Shown here piece by piece: positions 42,391-52,648 of a stretch of 64,000 nucleotides of DNA (the first letter of the stretch is position 1; each line of letters starts with the position of its first letter). The notes under the pieces were generated by a model. The model made no database searches, was not told the origin of the DNA, and worked only from the letters and a program-made list of their open reading frames with translations. The stretch is from Cohaesibacter celericrescens (lineage in GTDB: Bacteria > Pseudomonadota > Alphaproteobacteria > Rhizobiales > Cohaesibacteraceae), in assembly GCF_002866925.1 (NCBI RefSeq), contig NZ_PKUQ01000013.1:1-64000 (forward strand). Direction: 5' to 3'. A program made the translations under genes and the position numbers.

Positions 42391-42738
42391 ATGCTTGCCA
42401 CTCTATGGACCGATTTTAGCTCTTGGCTCGGCACTGTATTTTTAGATCAGTGGGATATGTGGTTGATTTTGGGTTTTGTTGCCCAAGCAATGTTTACCAT
42501 GCGCTTTGTGGTTCAGTGGATCGCAAGTGAGCGCGTTGGCAAATCCATCGTTCCGGTTGCCTTCTGGTTCTTCTCTGTAGGTGGCGGCGGCTTGTTGTTC
42601 ATTTATGCACTAAAGCGCGGTGATCCTGTTTTTATCGTCGGGCAGGGTGCGGGTCTGTTTATTTATTTGCGCAATCTTCGCCTTATCTACAAAGAACACA
42701 AATCAAACAAAATGATGGAAAATTCCCCTGTGGAATAG
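42391..42738 (+). CDS. Lipid-A-disaccharide synthase N-terminal domain (LAB_N) protein
   Basis: A 115-residue membrane protein with three hydrophobic segments and the family blocks FTMRFVVQWIASER, VPVAFWFFSVGGG and GQGAGLFIYLRNL. LAB_N proteins stand alone beside lipid A or sugar-lipid glycosyltransferases and probably assist them. Last gene of the envelope cluster, before a bidirectional terminator. Confidence 0.85.
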   Translation: MLATLWTDFSSWLGTVFLDQWDMWLILGFVAQAMFTMRFVVQWIASERVGKSIVPVAFWFFSVGGGGLLFIYALKRGDPVFIVGQGAGLFIYLRNLRLIYKEHKSNKMMENSPVE

Positions 42739-42755
42739 GCCGGTATGATTAAGAC

Positions 42756-42784
42756 AAAAAAGGCAGCCTCTGGCTGCCTTTTTT
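42756..42784. terminator. Bidirectional terminator
   Basis: GGCAGCC (42762-42768) and GGCTGCC (42772-42778) around TCT, flanked by an A-run and a T-run. It separates the envelope cluster from metC, which converges on it. Confidence 0.9.
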
Positions 42785-42797
42785 GTTCGTTTCTAAA

Positions 42798-43985
42798 TCA
42801 TCCCTCTGTAGAGGACAGTGCAGCAAAGCCTTTTTCGAGATCCGCTTTGAGATCGGCTACGTCTTCCAAACCAATGTGCAGACGAATCAATTGACCGGGC
42901 TCATCCCAAACCGTCGCGGTGCGGTAGTTGCGAGGATCTGCATAAATCACCAAGCTTTCAAATCCACCCCAACTATATCCCAACCCAAACAACTCAAAAG
43001 CGTCAATCAAAGCAAGTGTTTGCTTCTTCGTGCAGTTTTTAAGAACGACGCCCATCAGACCACAGGCTCCGGTGAAATCCCGTTTCCAAATTTCATGTCC
43101 TGGATCGCTTTCCAAAGGCGGATAAAGCACTCTGTCCACTTCAGGCCGTGCTTCCAGCCACAGTGCCATATCCAATGCGCTCTTCTGGTGTTGTCGCAAA
43201 CGCACACCCATCGTCCGCAAGCCACGCAGGGCGAGGTAAACATCATCTGGAGCCACATGATACCCCATCGCGCCATGAACCAGCTCAAGACGTGTCCAGG
43301 CTTTTTCATTGGCCGAGACAACTCCCAACATGACATCTGAGTGACCAACAATATATTTGGTGCCTGCCTGAATGGTCATATCAACACCATGGGCCATCGC
43401 ATCAAAATACAAAGGTGTGCCCCACGTATTGTCCAGCACGACCAAGATATCGTGCGCATGAGCAGCAGCAACAATGGCAGGGATATCTTGCATTTCGAAT
43501 GTTTGCGATCCCGGAACTTCGGTGAAAACCGCAGTCGTATTGGATTTGAACAACTTAGAAATATCAGACCCAACCAAAGGATCGTAATAGTCGACTTCAA
43601 CACCCATTGGCTCCAGAACAACAGAAGCAAAATTGCGTGTCGGTTCGTAGACACTGTCCGTGATTAGGATGTGGTCACCCGCTTTTGCCGCAGACAAAAG
43701 AGCAAGAGAACAAGCTGCCAGCCCAGAAGGGGTCAATACCGTTCCATGGGCTCCTTCCAGATCAGTCAAGGCATCTGTCAACGCTTCTGTTGTGGGGGTG
43801 CCACGGCGACCATAATGATATTTTGCCCTACCCGAAAAAAGCTCTTCTGTTGATTCGAAAAGGACGGTAGACGCATGCACTACTGGCGGGTTTACAAAAC
43901 ACTCAAGGTCAGAAGAGGAGCGCCCTGTATTGACGAGGCGCGTATCTGTTTGATAATTTTTTGTGCTTTTATCACTTTTTCGCAT
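42798..43985 (-). CDS. metC: Cystathionine beta-lyase
   Basis: A 395-residue PLP enzyme of the Cys/Met metabolism family that splits cystathionine to homocysteine, pyruvate and ammonia. It has YHYGRRGTPTTEALTDAL near the N-terminus, the aspartate in LDNTWGTPLYFD, and the PLP lysine in QAGTKYIVGHSD. Start at 43985 (MRKSDKST) follows AAAGG; the frame from 44063 adds an unlikely extension. It is divergent from the aap transporter, an arrangement conserved in Rhizobiales. Confidence 0.9.
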   Translation of the reverse strand: MRKSDKSTKNYQTDTRLVNTGRSSSDLECFVNPPVVHASTVLFESTEELFSGRAKYHYGRRGTPTTEALTDALTDLEGAHGTVLTPSGLAACSLALLSAAKAGDHILITDSVYEPTRNFASVVLEPMGVEVDYYDPLVGSDISKLFKSNTTAVFTEVPGSQTFEMQDIPAIVAAAHAHDILVVLDNTWGTPLYFDAMAHGVDMTIQAGTKYIVGHSDVMLGVVSANEKAWTRLELVHGAMGYHVAPDDVYLALRGLRTMGVRLRQHQKSALDMALWLEARPEVDRVLYPPLESDPGHEIWKRDFTGACGLMGVVLKNCTKKQTLALIDAFELFGLGYSWGGFESLVIYADPRNYRTATVWDEPGQLIRLHIGLEDVADLKADLEKGFAALSSTEG

Positions 43986-44307
43986 GAGTTCAATTGCCTT
44001 TGACAAAGAATGAAGAGAGTCGTTACCGAAATTTTCGACCGAAAACTTAGCACAAAAGAACAAAATGTTTCCAAATTTGGTGTCTTGCGCACATTTTTAG
44101 TGCGAATAGTCCATATTGCTGGTTAGAATTGCATTTTGCCCCTTGACCAATGTCGAATAATTTTCTTCGATGGGAATGTCAAATGTAAAACTTATGACAT
44201 TGACCAAACATAAAAGCGTAGGGGACGGATGAGCCAATTTTAAATCACCGTATTCACTCGCTGAAAAGCAATCAGATTATCTTGGGCAACAAACAATAGG
44301 CTGCATA

Positions 44308-45324
44308 ATGAAAAAAGCTCTTCTTTCCGTACTCATGGGTTCCGCAATGGCTGTCGGCGCAACGGCTGCAAGTGCCGCGACCCTCGATGATGTCAAATCC
44401 AAAGGGGCCGTACAGTGTGGTGTGAGCCAAGGCCTGCCTGGTTTCTCCAACCCTGACTCTGCAGGCGCATGGACTGGTCTGGATGTAGATTTCTGCTATG
44501 CCGTATCCGCCGCAATTTTCGGTGATGCGAGCAAAGCCAAATTCTCTCCACTTTCTGCCAAAGAGCGTTTCACTGCTCTGCAGTCCGGAGAAATTGACAT
44601 TCTGCCACGCAACACCACTTGGACCATGACACGCGATACGGCGCTTGGCCTCAACTTCGCTGGCGTTAACTATTATGACGGTCAGGGCTTCATGGTTCGT
44701 AAGGCTATGGGCATCACATCCGCTCTGGAATTGGACGGCGCTTCTGTATGTACCAACACAGGTACAACAACAGAATTGAACGTGACCGACTATTTCCGTT
44801 CAAACAACATGACACTGGAACTTGTTCAGTTCGAAAAAGCTGACGAAGTTGTTCAGGCATACGATTCTTCTCGTTGTGACGTATACACCACCGATGCTTC
44901 CGGTCTGTATGCACAGCGTCTAAAACTCACCAACGCCGCAGACCATGTTGTTCTGCCAGAAATCATTTCCAAAGAACCTTTGGGCCCAGTGGTTCGCCAA
45001 GGCGATGACCAGTGGTTCAACATCAACAAGTGGGTTCTTTTTGCAATGGTCAACGCTGAAGAACTGGGTGTAACTCAGGCAAACGTTGATGAAATGAAAG
45101 AAAGCAAAAACCCATCCATTCGTCGTCTACTCGGCACAGAAGGTTCATTTGGTGAAAACCTAGGTCTCACCAACGACTGGGCTTACAACGTCATTAAAGC
45201 AGTCGGCAACTATGGCGAAAGCTTCGACAAAAACGTCGGTCCAGACACACCACTCGGCATCGCACGTGGCGTGAATGCGCTGTGGTCCGATGGTGGCCTG
45301 ATGTATGCTCCACCAATCCGCTAA
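44308..45324 (+). CDS. aapJ: General L-amino acid ABC transporter, substrate-binding protein
   Basis: A 338-residue periplasmic protein with a clear signal peptide (MKKALLSVLMGSAMAVGATA, cleaved after ASA) and the family pattern VQCGVSQGLPGFSNPD, DVDFCYAVSAAIFGD, DILPRNTTWTMTRD. It delivers a wide range of amino acids to AapQMP. Followed by a strong hairpin terminator that probably keeps its level above the membrane genes. Typical length. Confidence 0.95.
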   Translation: MKKALLSVLMGSAMAVGATAASAATLDDVKSKGAVQCGVSQGLPGFSNPDSAGAWTGLDVDFCYAVSAAIFGDASKAKFSPLSAKERFTALQSGEIDILPRNTTWTMTRDTALGLNFAGVNYYDGQGFMVRKAMGITSALELDGASVCTNTGTTTELNVTDYFRSNNMTLELVQFEKADEVVQAYDSSRCDVYTTDASGLYAQRLKLTNAADHVVLPEIISKEPLGPVVRQGDDQWFNINKWVLFAMVNAEELGVTQANVDEMKESKNPSIRRLLGTEGSFGENLGLTNDWAYNVIKAVGNYGESFDKNVGPDTPLGIARGVNALWSDGGLMYAPPIR

Positions 45325-45337
45325 TTGCGTGGATTGC

Positions 45338-45374
45338 GCCCCGGCAGGACAAATGTGTCTGCCGGGGCATTTTT
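45338..45374 (+). terminator. Terminator between aapJ and aapQ
   Basis: GCCCCGGCAG (45338-45347) pairs with CTGCCGGGGC (45359-45368), followed by ATTTTTA. It is probably partial, letting some transcription into aapQMP. Confidence 0.9.
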
Positions 45375-45490
45375 ATTTTTGCGACGTCAATATATTAATA
45401 ATAAGTTCCTAAAGGAACAAGGAGACGTCGTAGTCTCGATCGCCTGATCAAAGTCAAAAAACAATATGATCAGTCACCCACGAGGACATC

Positions 45491-46684
45491 ATGGCTGCTA
45501 ACGCACAAAAGGCCGGGGATAATTCCTCCGCGAAAGGGTCTATTTTTAACGACCCCAAGGTGAGGGGGCTTGTTTATCAGGTTCTACTCATTGGCGGATT
45601 GGCCTACCTAATTTGGAGCATCATCCAAAACGCTTCATACAACCTTGAAAAGCAAAATATTGCTTCCGGTTTTGGTTTTATGGACGGCACAGCTGGTTTC
45701 CTTCCAAACCAAGCTTTGATTGAATTAAGCGCAGTATCGTCCTACGGCAGGATGCTTGTTGCAGGACTATTAAATACGCTATTGATAGCGGTCATCGGGA
45801 TATTCTTTGCAACGATTGTTGGGTTTATTGTCGGGATTGCCCGCTTGTCCAATAACTGGGTCATCGCCAAGATGGCTACCGTCTATATCGAAATTGTCCG
45901 CAACATCCCATTGTTGTTGCAGATGTTCTTTTGGTATTTCGCAGTGTTGCGAGCGCTTCCCCATCCAAAACAATCTTATGATTTTGGCGCCGGATTTTTT
46001 CTCAACAACCGCGGCTTTTTTATGCCCAAGCCCATTTTTGAGGATGGCTCATCTTTCATAGGCTACGCATTGATTGCTGCAGTTATTGGCATTTTCCTTT
46101 TGTCCAAGTGGGCGAAAAAGCGTCAAATAGCAACGGGCCAGCGTTTTCCGGTTTTTATGACCAGCCTGGGTCTGTTAATCGGCTTGCCATTGGTTGCCTA
46201 TTTTATCGCCGGGATGCCGATTTCTGCGGACCTTTCTGCTCTCAAAGGCTTTAACTTCAAAGGTGGTATGAAAGTCATTCCAGAATTTGTGGCGCTATTG
46301 TTGGCGTTGACAATTTATACAGGAGCTTTTATTGCCGAAATTGTACGAGCAGGAATTCTAGCCGTCAGTCACGGACAAACCGAAGCCGCGAGTGCTCTTG
46401 GACTACGCAAAGGCCCTACGCTACGGCTGATTGTTGTTCCTCAGGCCATGCGCGTTATTATCCCGCCTTTGACGTCACAATTTCTTAACTTGACCAAAAA
46501 CTCGTCACTGGCAGTGGCCATCGCTTATCCGGATGTTGTCTCTATCGGCGGGACCGTCCTCAATCAGACCGGTCAGGCAATTGAAATCATTGGCATATGG
46601 ATGATTATCTATCTGTCCCTTTCCCTCATCACCTCAATGCTCATGAACTGGTACAACCGGTCCTTGGCATTGGTTGAACGATAG
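45491..46684 (+). CDS. aapQ: General L-amino acid ABC transporter permease
   Basis: A 397-residue permease with about eight membrane helices and the amino-acid permease EAA-type loop EIVRAGILAVSHGQTEAA, ALGLRKGPTLRLIVVPQA. It pairs with AapM. The long extra segment between the first helices is normal for AapQ. GAGGA precedes the ATG. Confidence 0.95.
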   Translation: MAANAQKAGDNSSAKGSIFNDPKVRGLVYQVLLIGGLAYLIWSIIQNASYNLEKQNIASGFGFMDGTAGFLPNQALIELSAVSSYGRMLVAGLLNTLLIAVIGIFFATIVGFIVGIARLSNNWVIAKMATVYIEIVRNIPLLLQMFFWYFAVLRALPHPKQSYDFGAGFFLNNRGFFMPKPIFEDGSSFIGYALIAAVIGIFLLSKWAKKRQIATGQRFPVFMTSLGLLIGLPLVAYFIAGMPISADLSALKGFNFKGGMKVIPEFVALLLALTIYTGAFIAEIVRAGILAVSHGQTEAASALGLRKGPTLRLIVVPQAMRVIIPPLTSQFLNLTKNSSLAVAIAYPDVVSIGGTVLNQTGQAIEIIGIWMIIYLSLSLITSMLMNWYNRSLALVER

Positions 46685-46693
46685 GAGATACCC

Positions 46694-47989
46694 ATGTCTG
46701 AAAACCCAGTCTCCTATGTTCGCAAAGAGTTGGTGCCAGAGAAACCAGCGCCAGTCGATATACATGGTCCGGTTCATTGGATGAAGGAAAACCTCTTTTC
46801 CTCCATTCCAAACACAATCCTGACCTTGATAGGCATATATCTGATTTATCTGTTATTCCCGCCTCTGATCAAATTCAGTTTGATCGATGCGGTTTGGCAT
46901 GGACAAGACAGAACGGCTTGCATCGATAATGATGGAGCTTGTTGGGCTTATGTCAGGGCATATTTTAGCCAGTTCGTCTACGGCCGGTATCCGGTTGAGG
47001 AGATCTGGCGTGTCAACATCGTGTTTGTCGTTGGTATCATTGGTCTCGTGCCTGCTCTTATGCCGACGCTCCCTTTCAAGCGTGAAAATGTTCTCTTCAT
47101 GCTCATTGTTTTTCCTGTTATGACATTCATTCTGTTAACGGGGGGCAATCTGTCTTTTGAGAATTATTTGGTTGAATATACCATTTTGTTCGCGATCGTC
47201 CTTGGGCTTGCAGCTTTGGTATCCAAAGCGACACACAGCCCGATGAAAGCAATCCTTTTGGTGCTGGGTGGCATTGGAATAGCCGCAGCCGTCATCTTCG
47301 GTATTATGTCCATTGACTTTGGCCTTGTACCGGTTGAAACGGCCCAATGGGGTGGTTTCCTTGTTACCTTGGTTATCGCGATCACAGGCATTGTGGCATC
47401 GTTGCCGCTGGGAATTGCACTGGCGCTTGGCCGTCGGTCCAAAATGCCAGTTGTGCGTCTCGTATCTATCATCTTCATCGAATTTTGGCGTGGCGTACCG
47501 CTAATCACGGTTCTCTTCATGTCTTCTGTGGTGTTGCCGTTGTTCCTGCCGGAAGGTGTGAATTTCGACAAATTGTTACGGGCACTGATTGGTGTGGCTC
47601 TCTTCTCCGCCGCTTATATGGCAGAAGTCGTGCGGGGTGGCTTGCAGGCTATACCTAAGGGACAATATGAAGGTGCTGATGCGCTAGGACTTACATTCTG
47701 GCAATCCACCGGCTTGATTATTATGCCTCAGGCGTTGAAACTCGTGATCCCAGGGATCGTGAATACCTTCATTGGACTGTTTAAAGATACCACTCTGGTG
47801 CTTATCATTGGCTTGTTTGATCTTTTAGGGCAGGTGCAGACTTCCTTCACCGATCCGACATGGTCGACACCAACCACATCGCATACGGGATATTTATTCG
47901 CAGCAATCGTCTTCTGGGTGTTCTGCTTCAGCATGTCCCGCTATTCAATCTTCATGGAAAACCGGCTGCACACCGGTCATAAGCGATAA
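46694..47989 (+). CDS. aapM: General L-amino acid ABC transporter permease
   Basis: A 431-residue permease, longer than AapQ as usual, with additional N-terminal helices. The coupling loop is [36 protein letters not shown]. It begins ten bases after aapQ with AGGAGA upstream. Confidence 0.95.
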   Translation: MSENPVSYVRKELVPEKPAPVDIHGPVHWMKENLFSSIPNTILTLIGIYLIYLLFPPLIKFSLIDAVWHGQDRTACIDNDGACWAYVRAYFSQFVYGRYPVEEIWRVNIVFVVGIIGLVPALMPTLPFKRENVLFMLIVFPVMTFILLTGGNLSFENYLVEYTILFAIVLGLAALVSKATHSPMKAILLVLGGIGIAAAVIFGIMSIDFGLVPVETAQWGGFLVTLVIAITGIVASLPLGIALALGRRSKMPVVRLVSIIFIEFWRGVPLITVLFMSSVVLPLFLPEGVNFDKLLRALIGVALFSAAYMAEVVRGGLQAIPKGQYEGADALGLTFWQSTGLIIMPQALKLVIPGIVNTFIGLFKDTTLVLIIGLFDLLGQVQTSFTDPTWSTPTTSHTGYLFAAIVFWVFCFSMSRYSIFMENRLHTGHKR

Positions 47990-48018
47990 GCCGTCCAGAA
48001 AATTCAAGGAATACTCCT

Positions 48019-48819
48019 ATGACTGAAAATGCAGTTGACCCAAAAGACATACATGTAGATCGCGCCAAAATGCACATCTCGGATACAGATGTTGCGATCG
48101 AAATCACCGACATGAACAAATGGTTTGGCGACTTCCACGTGCTACGTGACATCAACCTCAAGGTTATGCAGGGCGAACGCATCGTAATCGCCGGCCCATC
48201 CGGTTCTGGCAAATCTACCATGATCCGCTGTATCAACCGTCTTGAAGAACATCAAGAAGGCAAGATCATCGTCGACGGTATCGAATTGTCCAACGATTTG
48301 AAAAAGATTGACGAGATCCGCCGTGAAGTTGGTATGGTGTTCCAGCACTTCAATCTGTTCCCGCATTTGAGCATTTTGGAAAATCTCACACTGGCGCCGA
48401 TTTGGGTACGCAATATGCCCAAAAAGGAAGCTGAAGAGATTGCGATGCACTATTTGGAACGGGTCAAAATCCCAGAGCAGGCTTTGAAGTTCCCAGGTCA
48501 GCTCTCGGGTGGCCAGCAGCAGCGTGTAGCAATTGCTCGATCGCTCTGCATGAACCCACGCATCATGCTGTTTGATGAGCCCACGTCGGCCCTCGATCCA
48601 GAAATGATCAAGGAAGTGTTGGACGTGATGGTCGGTCTTGCGGAAGAAGGCATGACCATGATCTGCGTTACCCACGAGATGGGCTTTGCCCGTCAGGTCG
48701 CCAACCGGGTCATCTTCATGGATGCAGGTCAGATCGTGGAACAAAATGAACCTGAGGAGTTTTTCACCAATCCTCAGCACGAAAGAACCAAATTGTTCCT
48801 AAGCCAGATCTTGCACTAG
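48019..48819 (+). CDS. aapP: General L-amino acid ABC transporter ATPase
   Basis: A 266-residue ATPase with Walker [10 protein letters not shown], signature LSGGQQQR and Walker [14 protein letters not shown]. It powers AapJQM. The first 30 residues precede the ABC core. Last gene of the operon, followed by a terminator. Confidence 0.95.
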   Translation: MTENAVDPKDIHVDRAKMHISDTDVAIEITDMNKWFGDFHVLRDINLKVMQGERIVIAGPSGSGKSTMIRCINRLEEHQEGKIIVDGIELSNDLKKIDEIRREVGMVFQHFNLFPHLSILENLTLAPIWVRNMPKKEAEEIAMHYLERVKIPEQALKFPGQLSGGQQQRVAIARSLCMNPRIMLFDEPTSALDPEMIKEVLDVMVGLAEEGMTMICVTHEMGFARQVANRVIFMDAGQIVEQNEPEEFFTNPQHERTKLFLSQILH

Positions 48820-48845
48820 ATTGATCTCGGCATCGTCGACACAAC

Positions 48846-48874
48846 AAAAGCCCGGACAGTGTCCGGGCTTTTTT
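48846..48874. terminator. Bidirectional terminator after aapP
   Basis: AAAAGCCCGGAC (48846-48857) pairs with GTCCGGGCTTTT (48861-48872), flanked by A and T runs. It serves aapP and the converging sseA gene. Confidence 0.95.
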
Positions 48875-48895
48875 GTTCATAGCTGTTGTATATAT

Positions 48896-49774
48896 TCAAC
48901 CACCGTTTGGGCCAAAGGGTGCGCCGGGTTCACAATCAATTGGGCTACCTTCTCGTGAGGCCCATTCTGCCCAAGATCCGTCATAAAGCCCGAGCTGCCC
49001 GTGCCCGATGGTATCCAGAGCCAATGTCAATATAGCCGCTGTCGCTCCCGAGCCACAGCTTGTGATAACGGGTTTATCCAGATCGACACCTGCATCAATA
49101 AAACGCTGGCGCAAAGCGGCGATATCTCTCAAACAACCATTCTCGTCTACCAAGTCGGGGAATGGAACATTCTTGGAACCCGGAAAGCGTCCTGATGGAA
49201 TATTAGGGCGTGGTTCAGGCGCTTGGCCAAGCCACCGCTCCTCCGACCGCGCATCTACAATTTGTATTGCTTGAGTGTTTACCGCTTTTAAAACATCATC
49301 ATAACTGCGCACAGAGCCATGATCGAGCCGAGCCGAGAACCGGCCAACATGCGGCGTCGGAACCAAATCACTAAGCGGGCGGCCCTCTGCTTTCCATTTT
49401 GGCAACCCGCCATCAAGAATGCAGACATCTTGAACGCCCATTGTGCGGAACGTCCACCAAATCCGGGGCGAAGAGCGCAGCCCAACACCATCATAAATGA
49501 CAATTTTTTGCCCGTCGCTTATGCCGAGCGTTTGAACAGCAGCAGAAAAATCTGAAGCCGTAGGCAACATATGCGGTAAATCTGTCGATAAATCTGCGAT
49601 TGCATCCATGTCGAAATAGAACGAACCAGGAATATGTTCTGCACGATATTCGGCTTCGGGATCGCGTTGCTCATGGGGCAAATACCAAGAGCCATCCAGC
49701 ACAACCACATCAGGGCTATCCAAATGTGTTTCAAGCCACTGCGTGCTTACTAGCCATTTTGTTCGCTCACCCAT
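48896..49774 (-). CDS. sseA: 3-mercaptopyruvate sulfurtransferase
   Basis: A 292-residue protein with two rhodanese domains. The C-terminal domain has the active-site loop SCGSGATAA with the sulfur-accepting cysteine; CG-S-G-x-T is the mercaptopyruvate type, not thiosulfate rhodanese. It transfers sulfur from 3-mercaptopyruvate. The start at 49774 (MGERTKW) has GGAG nine bases before it; starts at 49789 and 49873 are weaker. It lies near cysK, consistent with cysteine metabolism. Confidence 0.9.
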   Translation of the reverse strand: MGERTKWLVSTQWLETHLDSPDVVVLDGSWYLPHEQRDPEAEYRAEHIPGSFYFDMDAIADLSTDLPHMLPTASDFSAAVQTLGISDGQKIVIYDGVGLRSSPRIWWTFRTMGVQDVCILDGGLPKWKAEGRPLSDLVPTPHVGRFSARLDHGSVRSYDDVLKAVNTQAIQIVDARSEERWLGQAPEPRPNIPSGRFPGSKNVPFPDLVDENGCLRDIAALRQRFIDAGVDLDKPVITSCGSGATAAILTLALDTIGHGQLGLYDGSWAEWASREGSPIDCEPGAPFGPNGG

Positions 49775-49933
49775 GCCACCGCTCTCCATCCAAATTGCCA
49801 ATGCCCGCCAGATTTTTGGCGTATAATCTAATTCCTGCGCAGCAAGATGGAGCATCCTTGCCAAGTACGCCATATGCCCAAATGAGATTTGTAAGAAATC
49901 CCCTACAAATTCAAATTTCGCAATTGAACAAAC

Positions 49934-49961
49934 AAAAAGGTCGACAATTGCCGACCTTTTT
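49934..49961 (-). terminator. Terminator after the AhpD-like gene
   Basis: AAAAAGGTCG (49934-49943) pairs with CGACCTTTTT (49952-49961) around an 8-base loop. On the minus strand it ends transcription of the gene at 50006-50350, before sseA. Confidence 0.85.
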
Positions 49962-50005
49962 AACCGTATAGACGTCGAAACACTGTCAGGGACAAGTTCC
50001 CAAAC

Positions 50006-50350
50006 TCATCCTTCAATCAGTTGATCCCAACAATCCATAGCCTTGGCTGCATACATGAGAGAAGGCCCGCCGCCCATATAAATTGCGGTCCCCAAACATT
50101 CTTCGAATTCAGCTCTGGTGCAGTCCAATTTAATCAATGTCCGCGTGTGAAACGCGATGCATGGTTCACAGCGCATAGCCAGAGCAATACCAAGCGCCAC
50201 CAGTTCTTTTGTTTTGGTATCAAGCGCTCCGGGCTTGTCTGCACCAGCCGACAAAGCAGAAAATCCGGCCATCGTTTCCGGAATATCTTTGCGCAATGTG
50301 CCAACTTGTTTGCCAACGTCAGCCATGAGCTGTTTGTAATCAGTAGCCAT
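50006..50350 (-). CDS. Carboxymuconolactone decarboxylase / AhpD-like protein
   Basis: A 114-residue helical protein with the redox-type motif CEPCIAFHTR (C-x-x-C and histidine), characteristic of the AhpD-like subfamily of carboxymuconolactone decarboxylase proteins. It probably works in peroxide or thiol redox chemistry, not in aromatic degradation. AGGTTTTTTC precedes the ATG at 50350. Single-gene unit between sseA and the AlaX gene. Confidence 0.85.
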   Translation of the reverse strand: MATDYKQLMADVGKQVGTLRKDIPETMAGFSALSAGADKPGALDTKTKELVALGIALAMRCEPCIAFHTRTLIKLDCTRAEFEECLGTAIYMGGGPSLMYAAKAMDCWDQLIEG

Positions 50351-50522
50351 GAAAAAACCTCTCCATTTTCCGTAACATCGGAAATTGGTTTCCCGATAGT
50401 CACATTACCATAAAGTTCTATGTATCACTATATTCTAATATTGCAAATAAAGAAAAATGCATACTGGCTGTACTGTAATGGCAACGCACCCTTCGATCAG
50501 ATTTGATGGTCACAATGAAGTG

Positions 50523-51239
50523 CTAGTCAACAAACCGGATGCGAATGCGTCGATTTTGTTTCCCTTTATTTTCAATCTTGGTCACAGCGACGGACCCTAT
50601 CTCGCTGGTCTGCTTGACATGGGTGCCACCACAAGGCTGCAAATCAACATCACCGATAGCGACCAAACGCACTTTGCCTGACCCTCTTGGCGGCTGAACC
50701 GCCATAGTCTTGACCAATTCAGGCTGTGCATCCATCTCTTCATCCGTAATCCATCGCATCGTGACTGCATGATCCTGATTGATCAGAGCCATCAATTTTT
50801 CAGTCAAACCCTCTTTATCAAAGTCCGGATCCGGAATGTTGAAATCAAGCCGAGACTCAACAGCACCAATCTGTCCACCGGTCACCGCGAAAGGTACGAC
50901 CACAGACAGCAAATGCAACGCTGTGTGATGACGCATATACTTATAACGGGTTTCCCAATTGATATGGCAAGTGACTTTGTCGCCTGCATTCACCTTGCCA
51001 TCTTGCCCGTCTTGCGCAAGGTGCAACAACGCCCCGGTTTTACGATCTTTGCGCGTGGTGACAATATCTATGTGGCTGCCGTCTTGCTTTTCCAGATACC
51101 CCGAGTCACCCGGCTGTCCACCGCCCGTGATATAAAAAATGGTCCGATCAAGTATGATCGAACCATCATCATTCACGGCCAAAACAGTTGCATCACAGGT
51201 GGTCAAGTAAGCATCCTGACGAAACAATTCTTCGGTCAT
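50523..51239 (-). CDS. Alanyl-tRNA editing protein, AlaX-like
   Basis: A 238-residue stand-alone editing domain. Zinc ligands are in HHTALHLL (H-x3-H) and PCGGTHV (C-x3-H). It hydrolyses Ser- or Gly-mischarged tRNA-Ala, guarding against serine misincorporation. It begins three bases after the cysK stop and is co-transcribed with it, as in other Rhizobiales. GAGGATTAGAG is the ribosome site. Confidence 0.9.
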   Translation of the reverse strand: MTEELFRQDAYLTTCDATVLAVNDDGSIILDRTIFYITGGGQPGDSGYLEKQDGSHIDIVTTRKDRKTGALLHLAQDGQDGKVNAGDKVTCHINWETRYKYMRHHTALHLLSVVVPFAVTGGQIGAVESRLDFNIPDPDFDKEGLTEKLMALINQDHAVTMRWITDEEMDAQPELVKTMAVQPPRGSGKVRLVAIGDVDLQPCGGTHVKQTSEIGSVAVTKIENKGKQNRRIRIRFVD

Positions 51240-51241
51240 CT

Positions 51242-52282
51242 CTAATCCTCGGTAAGGAATGGAGCCTTTATATTAGACTCGCGTTGCATCCAATCTGGCA
51301 CAGGCAAACCCTTGGAGGCAAGAAAGGAGGGGTTATAAAGCTTGGATTGATACCGCGTTCCATAGTCGCACAGGATGGTCACAATCACATGGCCGGGTCC
51401 AAGAGTTTTGGCCAGCTCAACAGCACCTGCGATATTAATCGCAGATGAGCCACCAAGGCAGAGGCCTTCATTCTCCAGTAAATCAAAAACATAGGGCAGG
51501 GCGGTCTTATCAGAGATGCAATAGGGGTGATCAACGATTAACCCCTCTAGATTCGCCGTAATGCGCCCTTGCCCTATCCCTTCCGAGATAGAAGACCCTT
51601 CCGACTTCAATTCACCATCTTTGTAATAGTGATACAGCGCGGCGCCCTCAGGGTCAGCAAGACCGATTTTGATATTCGGGTTATGTGCACGCAACCCTTT
51701 AGCCGTACCAGCCAATGTACCACCGGTGCCCACGGCACAAATAAAGCCATCCACTTTGCCGTCAGTCTGTGCCCAGATTTCCTCAGCTGTCGTTTCAACA
51801 TGCGCTTGGCGATTGGCGACATTGTCAAATTGGTTGGCCCATATTGCGCCATTGGCTTCAGTCTTTGCCAATTGCTCTGCTAGACGCTGTGACACTTTGA
51901 CATAGTTATTCGGATTACGATAGGGCACAGCAGGCACTTCAACCAGCGTGGCACCAGCCAAACGCAACATGTCTTTTTTCTCTTGCGATTGGGTTTCAGG
52001 GATCACAATCACAGTCTTGAAACCCATGGCGTTCGCCAGCAGTGCCAACCCGATACCCGTGTTACCTGCGGTGCCCTCAACAATAGTCCCGCCAGGGCGA
52101 AGGGCACCAGACTCAATCGCATCACGGATAATATACAGCGCGGCCCGATCTTTGACCGACTGGCCCGGATTGAGAAATTCGGCCTTGCCAAGAATTTCGC
52201 ACCCCGTCAGGTTGCTCGCACCATTGAGGCGGATAAGGGGCGTGTTGCCAATCGCAGCCATCACATCTGATCGAATATCCAT
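51242..52282 (-). CDS. cysK: Cysteine synthase A (O-acetylserine sulfhydrylase)
   Basis: A 346-residue PLP enzyme making cysteine from O-acetylserine and sulfide. PLP lysine in PGQSVKDRAALY, phosphate-binding loop EGTAGNTGIGLAL, and GTGGTLAGTAKGL are all present. The C-terminus is about 25 residues longer than E. coli CysK. AAGGA precedes the ATG. Head of the cysK-AlaX unit. Confidence 0.9.
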   Translation of the reverse strand: MDIRSDVMAAIGNTPLIRLNGASNLTGCEILGKAEFLNPGQSVKDRAALYIIRDAIESGALRPGGTIVEGTAGNTGIGLALLANAMGFKTVIVIPETQSQEKKDMLRLAGATLVEVPAVPYRNPNNYVKVSQRLAEQLAKTEANGAIWANQFDNVANRQAHVETTAEEIWAQTDGKVDGFICAVGTGGTLAGTAKGLRAHNPNIKIGLADPEGAALYHYYKDGELKSEGSSISEGIGQGRITANLEGLIVDHPYCISDKTALPYVFDLLENEGLCLGGSSAINIAGAVELAKTLGPGHVIVTILCDYGTRYQSKLYNPSFLASKGLPVPDWMQRESNIKAPFLTED

Positions 52283-52648
52283 GAAACGTTTTTCCTTCTC
52301 GAGCCAAAAGGCCTTTTACATCCCCAATATTTATGAAAGCAAAGCCGTTTCTTCAAGCTCTACACACCCAACGCAGGCCGTGAAAAATCGTAATTTTGCG
52401 TAGGCAATCCGGCTTCAGCCAATCTCTTCTGGTTTCAGCTGTTTGTCGGGTAAAATTTGTTACATCCTCAAACGCCGACAAAAAGACATTTCCAAGCAAT
52501 GCAGCGCAATAAACAATGGCAAAGGGTAAGCACCGAAGTGACAGCGTTTAATGCACTGAAAATGAGGCACGTCCGGCAACGACAGACCCTTGTTTCAACA
52601 ACTAGACCACCAACTTGTTGAAACAATCCAGTGAACAAAAATCGCCTT
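52283..52648. other. Intergenic region with 11-bp inverted repeat
   Basis: No gene is supported; a plus-strand frame into this region is a shadow of cysK. TGTTTCAACAA (52591-52601) and TTGTTGAAACA (52615-52625) are exact inverted repeats with a 13-base loop, just after the ABC ATPase gene ends. There is no T-run, so it is not a standard terminator; it may stabilise the message end or bind a protein. Confidence 0.5.
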
